Counted from the stretch's first letter, positions 24,897 to 33,834 are shown. The stretch: DNA of 37,658 nt from Promethearchaeota archaeon (GCA_016840165.1 JAEOSU010000061.1:1-37658), one strand, 5' to 3'. Translations and numbers: made by a program. The notes: generated from the sequence alone by a model not told the origin.

Positions 24897-26786
24897 ATGA
24901 CGATACAACTTTTTTCTCCCAATGAATTAGAAAACCTTCGAGCGGTTATTGAAAAAAATGGTTGGAAAATCGAAGGAAAAACAGAAAATTATTTTAGATA
25001 TAGTGTCAAGAACGATAAACTTTTGCTTTTTACCTTAAAGATACCTATTCAATTGCCAGTTCGGTTAAACATTCCCTTAGAAATGTTAACCTTTCGCTTG
25101 AGCATTGCGTTTAAATTTTGGAATCTAAATCCTGCTGTGAATAGAAATATTCTCTTATTTATGAAGATGCTACGAGATTTAGCTCTTCAAGCAAAACTCG
25201 AACAATTATTTCCGATAGAAGGTAAAGAATCTCAATTAGTAGACCTTTTAAACCTCATATTACCTGAACCAATTAATACTGAGTATGAAAGTACATGGGT
25301 AAATAGAATTAGAATCTCATTAATGAATAAACGAGATTCGATAGAACAATTCAATGAATCTGAAATCACATCAATTCTCGAGACTTTAAAAAAAACGGGT
25401 TTAAAGTCCACTTTTAAGTTACCTTGGGAATTAAAGGAGGGGGTACCACGACTTAGAACAACAGAAACTTTGTTTTTTTCCAATGATGAAGAATTTGATG
25501 AGTTTTTCATTTTGGAAAAAGGATTTTTCACTTATTTTAAAGACTTGGAATATAAAAAGCTATATATTCGCACTTCTTTTGATTGCTATACTCCTTATAT
25601 CTTAAAAAATTTATTTCAAGGACCTAATTTTGACATAGATAATTGTCTTGAGAATTGGATTAAATTTTCACGTATGTTATTAAATTCTTTGCTCAAAATA
25701 ATTAATTTAAATAAGATTAATTTGCCAGATTATATCCAAATTAACCCTGAAAGAGAATTTAAATCTAATGGCTTTGAATTAAACGAAAATAATTTTCCCT
25801 TTACTGCCCTGCATTATGAAAGTTCAATTGCTAAAGGAGAGCTTTTTCATATACATAATGATTTATTAAATACTCCACCAAGGAGTTTCAAAGTTCTTGA
25901 ATTTATGAACACTTATACTGAAGCTGAAGAATTAATTACAAATTATCGGTTTGAAGAGGCAGCACAATTATTAAATAATTCATTAAAAGTGTTCAATAAA
26001 CATAAACAAAAGAAAATCGTAGTGTCAATTCTTTTAAAACTGCGTAAGATAGCTAAAAATTTAAATCAACCTGATATTGCCTTGAACTATTTGAATACTG
26101 CTTTGGGGGTAGCCAAATCAGGGGATGTACCCATTGAATTCATAATTATTGTCCATTATAAAATGGGAAAACACTATTTTAAAACAGATGAATTTGCTAA
26201 AGCAGAACAGCATTTTGATACGATTATTAATTTTCTGGAAAAAGAACAAGTAAAAATCAATAGAGAAGAATATCTAGGAATGGCTTACCTTTATAGGGGA
26301 TTGATTAATATTCATAATTCTCAAATATCGCAATCAAAGAATGATTTTAAAGAAACTTTGCAGTATAGCAGAGATTCACCAAAAGTAAAACTCAAATATC
26401 ACCTTTTAAGAGCAGTAGATTATAAAAATAATGAAAATCTCTCCCAAGCACAAAAATTATTGCGAGCAGGTATTGAAGCAGTCGGACTTGATTATACGGA
26501 TAAAAAATATGAATATATTTTAATAAATATTGTACTAGAATTAATTGAATTCTATATACACCATCGAGTTGACTCAAGAAAGGCATTATATCTTTTAAAA
26601 ACAATAGAAACAAGGATTGGACAAAATATTAAGCAGATAAATGGTATAAAGAAAGCTATTAGATGGAATCTACTTATGTGTGATTATCAAGATATTTTAG
26701 AAAAAAATAGTGATAAGTCCACCTATTATTATAAGCAAAGCCAAGTCCTTATTAATCAATTAAAGAAAATTGGAGTTATCCAATAA
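24897..26786 (+). CDS. TPR-repeat protein with uncharacterised N-terminal domain
   Basis: The 629-residue protein has an N-terminal 300 residues with mixed strands and helices (VRLNIPLEMLTFRLSIAFKF, LYIRTSFDCYTPYIL) that I cannot assign. From about residue 340 tandem TPR-like pairs follow (RFEEAAQLLNNSLKVFNK, QPDIALNYLNTALGVAK, EFAKAEQHFDTIINFLEK, SQSKNDFKETLQYSRD) to the end. TPR arrays bind other proteins. The start ATG at 24897 lies about 50 bp after a TATA-like region. No membrane segment or catalytic motif is seen. It converges on the eS30 gene. Confidence 0.7.
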   Translation: MTIQLFSPNELENLRAVIEKNGWKIEGKTENYFRYSVKNDKLLLFTLKIPIQLPVRLNIPLEMLTFRLSIAFKFWNLNPAVNRNILLFMKMLRDLALQAKLEQLFPIEGKESQLVDLLNLILPEPINTEYESTWVNRIRISLMNKRDSIEQFNESEITSILETLKKTGLKSTFKLPWELKEGVPRLRTTETLFFSNDEEFDEFFILEKGFFTYFKDLEYKKLYIRTSFDCYTPYILKNLFQGPNFDIDNCLENWIKFSRMLLNSLLKIINLNKINLPDYIQINPEREFKSNGFELNENNFPFTALHYESSIAKGELFHIHNDLLNTPPRSFKVLEFMNTYTEAEELITNYRFEEAAQLLNNSLKVFNKHKQKKIVVSILLKLRKIAKNLNQPDIALNYLNTALGVAKSGDVPIEFIIIVHYKMGKHYFKTDEFAKAEQHFDTIINFLEKEQVKINREEYLGMAYLYRGLINIHNSQISQSKNDFKETLQYSRDSPKVKLKYHLLRAVDYKNNENLSQAQKLLRAGIEAVGLDYTDKKYEYILINIVLELIEFYIHHRVDSRKALYLLKTIETRIGQNIKQINGIKKAIRWNLLMCDYQDILEKNSDKSTYYYKQSQVLINQLKKIGVIQ

Positions 26787-26806
26787 GTTTTTTAAAAAAA
26801 AAATAA

Positions 26807-27010
26807 TTAACGAGAATAACTTGCTCGTTTTGCTCCAAGACTATCTTGCTGTCCACCATACTTGCCTTTTTCAATTCTTTGGGTGTATAACTTTCTAAAT
26901 CTCATCCTTGGAGGTTTTTTCTTATGAGCATTTACACCAGTCTTCTCAATTTTTGGTGTTTGTTGTCTTACCTTACCAGCTTTAGTTAATGATCCATGCG
27001 AACCAGGCAT
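26807..27010 (-). CDS. rps30e: ribosomal protein eS30
   Basis: The 67-residue product matches eS30 of archaea and eukaryotes: MPGSHGSLTKAGKVRQQTPK, then a basic stretch and the RMRFRKLYTQR motif typical of the family. The eukaryotic version is fused to a ubiquitin-like domain (FAU); here it stands alone as in other archaea. The C-terminal tail after the core (KYGGQQDSLGAKRASYSR) is longer than usual. It is a component of the small subunit near the decoding site. It is divergent from a small zinc-ribbon gene across 193 bp. Confidence 0.92.
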   Translation of the reverse strand: MPGSHGSLTKAGKVRQQTPKIEKTGVNAHKKKPPRMRFRKLYTQRIEKGKYGGQQDSLGAKRASYSR

Positions 27011-27203
27011 ACGAATTCAACTCTTGAAATAAATAATAGTGCTTTATTATGATAATTTAGCAATTGCAAATTCTTAAATTTTTTGATTATGGAAATTAGA
27101 TACGGACAAATTTAAAAAATGGACTCCACTTTTTTTAATAGATATATTAAATAACTTTTTCATAGGAATAAGAACAATTGAGTTTTATTTGAGTGGTTAA
27201 AAA

Positions 27204-27389
27204 ATGGCTGAAAAAAAAAATGAAGAAAAAGGGTCATCTTCTGGGATAGTGAAGGAAGGTGTGATACAATATAGTGAATCCAGAACAATTTGTTCCTACT
27301 GCGGTGAAGAAATAAAATCCAATGAAAAACTTATTAAATGCCCCTATTGTAATACTCCTCTCGGCAATGAAAATTCAGAGAACGAATAA
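27204..27389 (+). CDS. small zinc-ribbon protein
   Basis: The 61-residue protein carries one zinc ribbon, CSYCGEEIKSNEKLIKCPYC, giving two C-x2-C knuckles 14 residues apart. The N-terminal 25 residues are charged and likely disordered, as is the acidic tail. A GAGTGGT site precedes ATG 27204. Such free zinc ribbons are common in Asgard archaea and usually bind proteins or nucleic acids. The gene stands 69 bp before a second zinc-ribbon gene on the same strand. Confidence 0.65.
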   Translation: MAEKKNEEKGSSSGIVKEGVIQYSESRTICSYCGEEIKSNEKLIKCPYCNTPLGNENSENE

Positions 27390-27457
27390 AACATCTTTGT
27401 AAGTTTGAAAAGCTATGCATCCGAAATAATTTTAATAAAAATAAGATTTTACTACTC

Positions 27458-27952
27458 ATGAGCGTTCGAAATTACAATCAAAAAAGTAAAGCACTAATTT
27501 TGAGTTTACTTTTGTTGATTGTTGCTTTTTTGGTTTTCTTTGGTTTATTTTTTCCAAGTTTTGAGTTACTAATTACAATAGGTATCCCCATAGCCGTTAT
27601 TATTGCTATTGGAACCATTATAATTAAATTATCTTGGAATCCTCAAAATTATTGCTCACGCTGTAATTACCCAGTAAGTATTTATGCAGAATTTTGTAAA
27701 AATTGTGGTTTAAAATTGATAAGTAGATGCCCCAATTGCGATAATTATATACGACTAGGTCTTTCTCAATGTAAAACTTGTGGATACTTACTTGAGACTG
27801 AAGAGCATAAATTTGAACCAGAAAAATATGAGATACTTCAAAAAGGCTCAAAATTGCCTTCTAAACCAAATTTTTGCCCAACTTGCGGTGCAAGCCTTAA
27901 AAATGCCGAAAATATTCGCTTTTGTGAATATTGCGGTTCACGAATTAAATAA
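27458..27952 (+). CDS. membrane-anchored multi-zinc-ribbon protein
   Basis: The 164-residue protein begins with two membrane helices (about 12-33 and 37-58) followed by three C-x2-C-type zinc modules: YCSRCNYPVSIYAEFCKNCG, RCPNCDNYIRLGLSQCKTCG and FCPTCGASLKNAENIRFCEYC. Each resembles the double zinc ribbon (DZR) fold. The cysteine domains are probably cytoplasmic. It would make a membrane-tethered binding scaffold; ligands are unknown. The gene converges on the membrane gene at 27957, only 4 bp away. Confidence 0.65.
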   Translation: MSVRNYNQKSKALILSLLLLIVAFLVFFGLFFPSFELLITIGIPIAVIIAIGTIIIKLSWNPQNYCSRCNYPVSIYAEFCKNCGLKLISRCPNCDNYIRLGLSQCKTCGYLLETEEHKFEPEKYEILQKGSKLPSKPNFCPTCGASLKNAENIRFCEYCGSRIK

Positions 27953-27956
27953 ATAG

Positions 27957-28529
27957 TTACTCTTTCTCTCTTTCCTTAAGATATTTTATAATGTAGGCAA
28001 GCACATAACCTAAAGATACAATAATTACCAATCGAATTAGATAATCAATTAGGGACGCTTGAAAATAAGCTAATCTTAAAAAGTATACTAATAAGAGCCA
28101 AATAGTTATTACAATCGAATTATGAATTACATATTTCGGATAAATTGTATCTCTTTTTTTCCAAAAAATATAGATTGACACTGAAAAGGGAATAAGATGA
28201 TAATAATCATAAAATAACCCAAAACTCGCAATTTCGGTTATAATTGTGATCGCTAACCCAATTAGGGAATAAATCAAGACATTATTAATATATGGATTAT
28301 CGCGCTTGATAAACCAAGCAATCGAAAGCGAGAAATACCATTGACTTATAGTAAAAATTACGATGTTTGCCCCCTCATCAAAATGTTGTACGTTTGGGCC
28401 TGTTCCGAATAAATATAGTAGTTGCCAATTCATTGGGATTACAAATTGAAACAATAAGCTAATTATTAGTGCCAATAATACTTGAATTATAGTGATGGAT
28501 TTTAAATTTAATTCACTTAATCTTATCAT
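27957..28529 (-). CDS. polytopic membrane protein of unknown function
   Basis: The 190-residue product has about five hydrophobic segments (LLALIISLLFQFVIP, VNIVIF-type, LIYSLIGLAITIITEI, IVITIWLLLVYFL, LVIIVSLGYVLAYII) and a short charged C-terminus (KYLKEREKE). No known family motif was recognised. Orientation is opposite to both neighbours. Its promoter region is shared with the upstream flank of the tRNA-Trp gene. Confidence 0.55.
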   Translation of the reverse strand: MIRLSELNLKSITIIQVLLALIISLLFQFVIPMNWQLLYLFGTGPNVQHFDEGANIVIFTISQWYFSLSIAWFIKRDNPYINNVLIYSLIGLAITIITEIASFGLFYDYYHLIPFSVSIYIFWKKRDTIYPKYVIHNSIVITIWLLLVYFLRLAYFQASLIDYLIRLVIIVSLGYVLAYIIKYLKEREKE

Positions 28530-28694
28530 AGAAAAATTCTAATTTACACTCTTATATTAAGTTTATCCCTAACCGCATCTGACCTTGAATATCATCATCA
28601 ACTAGAAAAAGGTATAAATTATAGTAAGAATTTTATTTTATATTAAAAATTAGCATGGGAACTTAGTGTAGCTCGGTAGCACAACAGGCTCCAG

Positions 28695-28723
28695 ATCCTT
28701 TTAGCAGAAAGGTGCACGAGGAC
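28695..28723 (+). other. tRNA-Trp intron 1 (anticodon loop, 37/38)
   Basis: A 29-nt insertion at the canonical archaeal intron site. CCTTT (28697-28701) pairs with AAAGG (28708-28712) inside the intron. The central helix with the anticodon loop has a mismatch, so the bulge-helix-bulge is relaxed. The boundary may shift by one base because A is repeated. Confidence 0.8.
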
Positions 28724-28745
28724 ACCTGTAGGTCGGGGGTTCAAA

Positions 28746-28774
28746 GGGGGTTATACTTGATAACTCTTAGAAAA
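28746..28774 (+). other. tRNA-Trp intron 2 (T loop, 59/60)
   Basis: A 29-nt insertion splits the T loop TTCAAA|T. GGGGTTAT (28747-28754) pairs with ATAACTCT (28760-28767), and three-base bulges at both ends fit a splicing bulge-helix-bulge. Removing it restores a seven-base T loop. Confidence 0.8.
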
Positions 28775-28879
28775 TCCCTCAGTTCCCATCTAATTTTTTA
28801 TCTCGCTTGATGTTTCTAAATCCTTTCAATTACTTTTGACAAAAATGCAAATTTTTAAATTTACATATTTTTATCATAA

Positions 28880-31261
28880 ATGTATATACGAATCTATCAG
28901 GGATATTATCATAATTCTATGTACTTAATTAAAAATATAAAACTCAATAAGCGAATATTCATATTTGGGATAATATTTTTAGGTTTAATTATAAATCTTG
29001 GGAGTATTTTCTTTTTTTCATCCATTTCAACAAATCAAACAGAAATTAAAAATCCTTTGACTCAGCAATTAACTGAAGTTCTAAAGTATAATGCATCGGA
29101 TTCATATTCTATGGAAGAATTTGCGAATATTACTGACTCCCTTCTAAATATAACAGAAATTGAACTCTCATTGCCTTTTAATAACTGGAACGTTACGAAT
29201 CTTGATCTTAATTTTAAAAACATTAGTGTTACTGATGAGATAATTACGATTGAAGATATTGATAAAACAATTGAGATCCTGGAAAAGGGAGGAAACGAAC
29301 AATTAGCCGTGCAGTTAAGTTTAACGGAACCAACAACAATTTATTCAGTAGATATTAAAGGATTTAAAGTAGAATCGAGTGGAGAACCAGGAACGATATA
29401 TTTTAAAGTAACAGGGTGGGATTCAGGCGACCATGAACCAATGAGTCCTACCTATGCTTCTGTTGAGTTAAATATGTCAACTGATCTGAAATGGTATACT
29501 CAAACTTTTTCTGAACCTCTTGAACTTGTTGCAGGAGATTATGGGCTAGTCATCGATGCAAGAAATATAGAATCAGGAGATTATGTTTTTTGGCAGATAA
29601 ACGATAATAAAACGGGATCACCTCTTTATGTCAATAAATATTATCGTGTTTTTGGATCATGGGATTGGAGAGCTCCAGAAGATGAAAAACTATTTTTATA
29701 TCGCTATAAACAATTGTCGAATACATCATATTACCCCTCTGACATTAATTTGACGTTGAATATTAATGGAGTGGATTATTCTGTAGATGATGGTACTTCA
29801 GTTGGAGAGGGTAGTGTGTCGATTGACGCTATAGATTTCAAAATTGGAAGCTCAATAATCAACATTCCTATTAATAATAACCAATCGCTCAACCTAAATT
29901 TCAATCTCAATTATACAATAAATCTCTATAATCCGTTATCAATAGAATCCACCATCGAAATTGGCGATTTGACGATGAATAAGTGGTATTTATATCCCGA
30001 ACTTGAAAATTATTCTTGTAATTATTATTTTTATAAAATTGACCTCCCAAAAAACTGGGAAAACATTCAAGTTTTCAAAGATGGTCTAAATGTAAGCTCA
30101 GATGTTAATATTGTTTTTCAGAACCAATCACTAACTATATTAAACGATATAATTACAGAAGGGGCAAACTGGGAAATATCTGCAGAAAATCTTCCTAAAA
30201 ATTTTTCTCTAAATCTTTCCGGTGATGAATTCCAACCGGCTCAGGATATAGAGATTGAGGTTGATCCACCGATTGAAGGGGGAAAGTTAAGTCTCATTAT
30301 TCAAGATGCTTACGAGGCTATAATTTATATAAATGAAAGGACAGTCCTATCGAGTAATGAAGTATTTAGTTATTTAATTCGTTCTAATGCTACCGATGGA
30401 ACATGGAAAGCATATGTATACTGGTTCAATAGTACTGATGCAGGTTTTAACTCTCTCTCATTTAAAGTTACTGTTCCAATAATCGTCCCCCCAACTGATC
30501 CTTTATTAATAATTTTATTGATATGTCTTGGTGGAGCTATAACAGGAGGATCATATGGTACATATTCAATCTATAAACTAAGAAAGGCAAAAAAAGAATA
30601 CAGAAAACAATGTCTAATCCAAAAATTGAAAGATTTGATAAACTTAGAGTACATAATCCTAACCGATAAGATAAGCTCCTTAGATTTGTATGGTCAATCA
30701 TTTAAAAATAAAAAATTAGATTTAACCTTAGTTTCTGGTTTTTTAAATGCGATTAGATCGTTTGGGATCGAGCTAACTGGGTCCTCAGAACAATCCCAAA
30801 TTATTAAATTGGAATATCAAGATTCAAAGATAATTATGTCAGAATATAAACAATTTAGACTTATATTTATTATAAAAGAGACTCCATCAAATGAATTTTT
30901 AGAAACTTTACGTCTCGTTACAATCGAAATTGATGAAAAATTTGGCCGATTTTTAAATGATTTTGATGGCGATGTAAGACCATTTACTTATATTGAGCGT
31001 TTGCTCATGCAAAGGCTAAATACCAGCATTATATATCCATTAAAGATAGTAGAATTGCCTAATATAAAATTAAACGCTTTAGAAAAAGAGATGATTATGC
31101 AAGTCAATAAATTCCTAAAATATTCAAATTTAACTCAGTTTACAATTTTAGATTTCATTGATAAAAATGCAATCAATCCACTTGAAGTAAAAGTATTTAT
31201 CAATCTTATGAAAAAGCAAATTTTTCTGCCTATAATGAGTGATATGACTGCTGAATTCTAA
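28880..31261 (+). CDS. receptor-like membrane protein with longin/roadblock-like cytoplasmic domain
   Basis: The 793-residue protein has an N-terminal membrane or signal segment (about 26-47), an extracellular region of about 490 residues with many N-x-S/T sequons and beta-rich stretches (QLAVQLSLTEPTTIYSVDI; PGTIYFKVTGW), a second membrane segment (about 541-563) and a cytoplasmic tail. The tail (about 590-705) has the longin/roadblock-like pattern: YIILTDKISSLDLYGQSF, LVSGFLNAIRSFGIEL, KIIMSEYKQFRLIFII, and a closing helix with DEKFGRFLNDF. Such domains regulate or bind small GTPases. The next gene encodes a Rab-like fold. ATG 28880 follows a TATA-like tract; ATG 28919 is an alternative. 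Confidence 0.65.
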   Translation: MYIRIYQGYYHNSMYLIKNIKLNKRIFIFGIIFLGLIINLGSIFFFSSISTNQTEIKNPLTQQLTEVLKYNASDSYSMEEFANITDSLLNITEIELSLPFNNWNVTNLDLNFKNISVTDEIITIEDIDKTIEILEKGGNEQLAVQLSLTEPTTIYSVDIKGFKVESSGEPGTIYFKVTGWDSGDHEPMSPTYASVELNMSTDLKWYTQTFSEPLELVAGDYGLVIDARNIESGDYVFWQINDNKTGSPLYVNKYYRVFGSWDWRAPEDEKLFLYRYKQLSNTSYYPSDINLTLNINGVDYSVDDGTSVGEGSVSIDAIDFKIGSSIINIPINNNQSLNLNFNLNYTINLYNPLSIESTIEIGDLTMNKWYLYPELENYSCNYYFYKIDLPKNWENIQVFKDGLNVSSDVNIVFQNQSLTILNDIITEGANWEISAENLPKNFSLNLSGDEFQPAQDIEIEVDPPIEGGKLSLIIQDAYEAIIYINERTVLSSNEVFSYLIRSNATDGTWKAYVYWFNSTDAGFNSLSFKVTVPIIVPPTDPLLIILLICLGGAITGGSYGTYSIYKLRKAKKEYRKQCLIQKLKDLINLEYIILTDKISSLDLYGQSFKNKKLDLTLVSGFLNAIRSFGIELTGSSEQSQIIKLEYQDSKIIMSEYKQFRLIFIIKETPSNEFLETLRLVTIEIDEKFGRFLNDFDGDVRPFTYIERLLMQRLNTSIIYPLKIVELPNIKLNALEKEMIMQVNKFLKYSNLTQFTILDFIDKNAINPLEVKVFINLMKKQIFLPIMSDMTAEF

Positions 31262-31386
31262 TAAATATATGTTCCCTATTCTTTCTTGGTTTTTATAGAC
31301 TTGGAAGAGATTAATTTTTGTTTTAAATTTTTAATTTAAAATATTTTTGATAGAAAGATTTAAATAATATTATGTCCATTATATAC

Positions 31387-31434
31387 ATGGACGGTAAAGA
31401 AAGACAAGGACGTCCAAGAAAGAAAAAAAAGTGA
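31387..31434 (+). CDS. 15-codon basic leader ORF (AT-hook-like), possible N-terminus of the next protein
   Basis: ATG 31387 opens MDGKERQGRPRKKKK, ending at TGA 31432-31434. GRPRKKKK matches the AT-hook core G-R-P-R. It follows a TATA-like TTTAAATAATA (about 31362-31372) at leaderless spacing. The codons AAA-AAA-AAG just before the stop contain the slippery heptamer A-AAA-AAG; a -1 shift would continue straight into the downstream frame at GTG 31431. Confidence 0.45.
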   Translation: MDGKERQGRPRKKKK

Positions 31435-31439
31435 GAAAA

Positions 31440-32375
31440 ATGAATGCGAAATCCAATGAGGAGTATGTGAGTGAAGAAAAAATTGACAACTTAACAAAAT
31501 TTCTAATAGGAATTAGATATTATAAGTTCAATCTTTTAAATGGATCTTTAAAGGAATATCTCGACAAGCTTGAGAGTAAAGATATCACTTCAGAAAGCAT
31601 GAATGCCATTATAGACTCTTTTATTCAATCATTTGGTATTGATTGGGTAATCATAAAATTATCCTCAGATATCTATGAATTATATGAAAAAACCATCAGC
31701 GTTGGTCAGATTATCGCAATTATGCATAAAGTTCTGGGAATAAAGCTCTCAAGCACTGAAAGAAGCCAACTTCATGAACTCCGGAAAAAAATAAGACGAT
31801 ATGATAAATTTTTAAATTACTTTGGGGTATGGGGTAAAAAGTTCGATGGACTGTTTAAGACCCTTATTCTTGGCTTAAAAGAAAAAGATGCTGACAAACT
31901 AGAGTATCTTGTTGATAAGGCAGATGTATCGGGCGGAAAAAGTATTATTGGTGTTGATTTTTATACACATGATATTGAGATCCTTAAGAAATCTCTTGTA
32001 AGATTTCAAATATGGGATATTTCTAGATATCAAAAATTTCAAGCCATTAGACCAAAATATTATAGAGGTGCTGCAGCAGCTATAATCTTTTTTTATGTTG
32101 ACGATAATCAATCAATTGATTTGATACAATCATTTATCACTGAATTGAAAGAAGTAACTAACTTAAAATTTACTCCTAGAAAAGCGAAGGATTTTACTAT
32201 TGATATGCCTATTGCTCTCGTAGGTTTAGGATCATCGAGAAAGGATTTTTATGAGAATGTAAGTGCGATTGCAAAAGAGATAAATGGCCGTTATTTTGAT
32301 TTCAACGAGATCAACTATGAAAATTTCGATGAAATTACTAAGTATATTACCTCTCACCTAACTCTATCTTCTTAA
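31440..32375 (+). CDS. Rab-like pseudo-GTPase with helical N-terminal domain
   Basis: The 311-residue protein (GTG 31431 would add three residues, used for the numbering here) has about 135 helical N-terminal residues of unknown type, then a Ras/Rab fold. Rab landmarks are IGVDFYTHDIEI (switch I strand), RFQIWDISRYQKF in place of the canonical WDTAGQERF, and IRPKYYRGAAAAIIFFYV. The nucleotide motifs are lost. The P-loop position reads LILGLKEKDADKL with no G-K-S/T, Gly of DxxG is Arg199, the catalytic Gln position is Tyr200, and NKxD is replaced by GLGSSRKD (265-272). Binding or hydrolysis of GTP is therefore unlikely. Preceded by the receptor-like gene, it may be a regulated scaffold. Confidence 0.75.
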   Translation: MNAKSNEEYVSEEKIDNLTKFLIGIRYYKFNLLNGSLKEYLDKLESKDITSESMNAIIDSFIQSFGIDWVIIKLSSDIYELYEKTISVGQIIAIMHKVLGIKLSSTERSQLHELRKKIRRYDKFLNYFGVWGKKFDGLFKTLILGLKEKDADKLEYLVDKADVSGGKSIIGVDFYTHDIEILKKSLVRFQIWDISRYQKFQAIRPKYYRGAAAAIIFFYVDDNQSIDLIQSFITELKEVTNLKFTPRKAKDFTIDMPIALVGLGSSRKDFYENVSAIAKEINGRYFDFNEINYENFDEITKYITSHLTLSS

Positions 32376-32415
32376 TTTTTTTTAAAAAAAAAGCAAAAAA
32401 ATTCATATTCAAAAT

Positions 32416-33834
32416 TCAATTTCGGATAACATCTCTCAAATAATCTCTTTTTTGAAGCAAAATTTTAACTTGTTCATCAATACGAGCTAAATCCATTCGC
32501 TCAGCTAATTTTCCTCCAGTCACTTTTAAATTTTCCCATTTGATAAAATTTTTCGATAATTCTATTTGCTCCTCTTTTACCCGGTTAATCATAAAATGTA
32601 AACCATACATAATAGCAATATCTAAAGCTCGGGTTAATAATTGTTGAGCTTCCTTAAAATTATAAATCAGCAACATCAATTTAGCATCTAACAAATTCAT
32701 TTCTACAAGAAGTGAATACACTTCTTCATCTTCAGCAATAGCACGAATTTTATCAATGTAAAATTGAATTTTATCCATTTCTTTTAAATTACTGGTTTCT
32801 TTTAATCGTATCAAATATAAATCACATAAATTCACTAACGCATCAAATTTAAATTCAATAAATGTCATTTTTCTATCAGCAAATTCTTTATAGATCTTTT
32901 CTGCTTTCGAAAGCGAATCTCTGTCAGGCTTTCTTTTTAATAACGCGGCTTCTTGTAGACGATAGGCTACCATATTAAATTTGAAAGTTCCTTGGGCAAT
33001 AAGTTCTCCCATTTCATCATGTAGTTGTTGAGCTTTTTCAATATAATTTGCTTCCATATATGCTTCAAAAAGAGATGTACTTACCACAAAAGTCTTCCAA
33101 CTGTTTATTTGTTTACAAATTGATAAACCCTTTTTTAGGTGATAAATTGCTCTATTGTTATCACCCTTTTTACTGAACTGCATTCCTAAAGAGTTATGAG
33201 CCCCAATAATTTCTTGTTTATTGTCGAGTTTAATAGCGAGTCTTAAATATTGTTTTATAAATTCTAAAGCACGATCATTTTCACCCTTTATATCATATGT
33301 AATGCCATACCATTTAATTATTAGCAAAATTAGATTTTTATCATTAATTTTGCTCGCAATTTGAGAAGCCTTATCTAATAAATTTAAACATCTGATCAGA
33401 TTTCCTATACTAAGATTGTACGTCCCTTTACGATATAAAATTTGCCCTTTCATCATTTGGAATTCATTTGTTGATTTGTCACTTTGTTTTGCTAGGATTT
33501 CTTCAGCTTCATTAATTACTTCTAATTGTTTTTTTGGCTCAACTAAACTCGCAAAGATTTGAGCCTTTAATATGAGAGTATTAATGACCAGATAATCTGA
33601 TCCTAATTTTTTACTCACTTTATATGCAAGATCAGCGTACTTTAAAGCTTCATTAGAATTGAGAATATCAAATAGAATAGAACTCTTTAAAAAATATAAT
33701 TGATATCTTTGATGATTGGTTAGATCTTGGTTTATCTCAAAACTATCTAAGACATTAAGGGCTTCCTTGAGTTTCCAATTACTTTTGAGTTTTTCTGCCT
33801 TTTTTAACACTTGGTTATCTATCCTAAGTAACAT
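32416..33834 (-). CDS. TPR-repeat protein
   Basis: The 472-residue protein is built of TPR-like helix pairs almost throughout: LKEALNVLDSFEI, NSNEALKYADLAYKVSKKLG, LIRCLNLLDKASQIASKI, ENDRALEFIKQYLRLAIKL, GDNNRAIYHLKKGLSICKQI and, after a less regular middle, FKEAQQLLTRALDIAIMYGL near the C-terminus. Spacing of about 40 residues for several units suits the MalT/SNAP-like TPR class. There is no HTH or catalytic domain, so protein binding is the likely role. It lies 57 bp downstream of the ArsR-like regulator on the same strand and may be in its operon. Confidence 0.75.
   Translation of the reverse strand: MLLRIDNQVLKKAEKLKSNWKLKEALNVLDSFEINQDLTNHQRYQLYFLKSSILFDILNSNEALKYADLAYKVSKKLGSDYLVINTLILKAQIFASLVEPKKQLEVINEAEEILAKQSDKSTNEFQMMKGQILYRKGTYNLSIGNLIRCLNLLDKASQIASKINDKNLILLIIKWYGITYDIKGENDRALEFIKQYLRLAIKLDNKQEIIGAHNSLGMQFSKKGDNNRAIYHLKKGLSICKQINSWKTFVVSTSLFEAYMEANYIEKAQQLHDEMGELIAQGTFKFNMVAYRLQEAALLKRKPDRDSLSKAEKIYKEFADRKMTFIEFKFDALVNLCDLYLIRLKETSNLKEMDKIQFYIDKIRAIAEDEEVYSLLVEMNLLDAKLMLLIYNFKEAQQLLTRALDIAIMYGLHFMINRVKEEQIELSKNFIKWENLKVTGGKLAERMDLARIDEQVKILLQKRDYLRDVIRN

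Larger units (their letters stand above)
28657..28788 (+). tRNA. tRNA-Trp (CCA) with two introns
   Basis: Acceptor GGGAACT (28657-28663) pairs perfectly with AGTTCCC (28781-28787), followed by discriminator A28788. The D stem is GTGT/GCAC. The anticodon stem ACAGG (28684-28688) pairs with CCTGT (28725-28729), with loop C-T-CCA-G-A giving anticodon CCA at 28691-28693. The T stem GGGGG (28735-28739) pairs with CCCTC (28776-28780). Two insertions must be removed: 28695-28723 after position 37 and 28746-28774 after position 59. The spliced molecule is a standard tRNA. No CCA tail is encoded. A TATA-like tract lies around 28632-28645. Confidence 0.9.
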
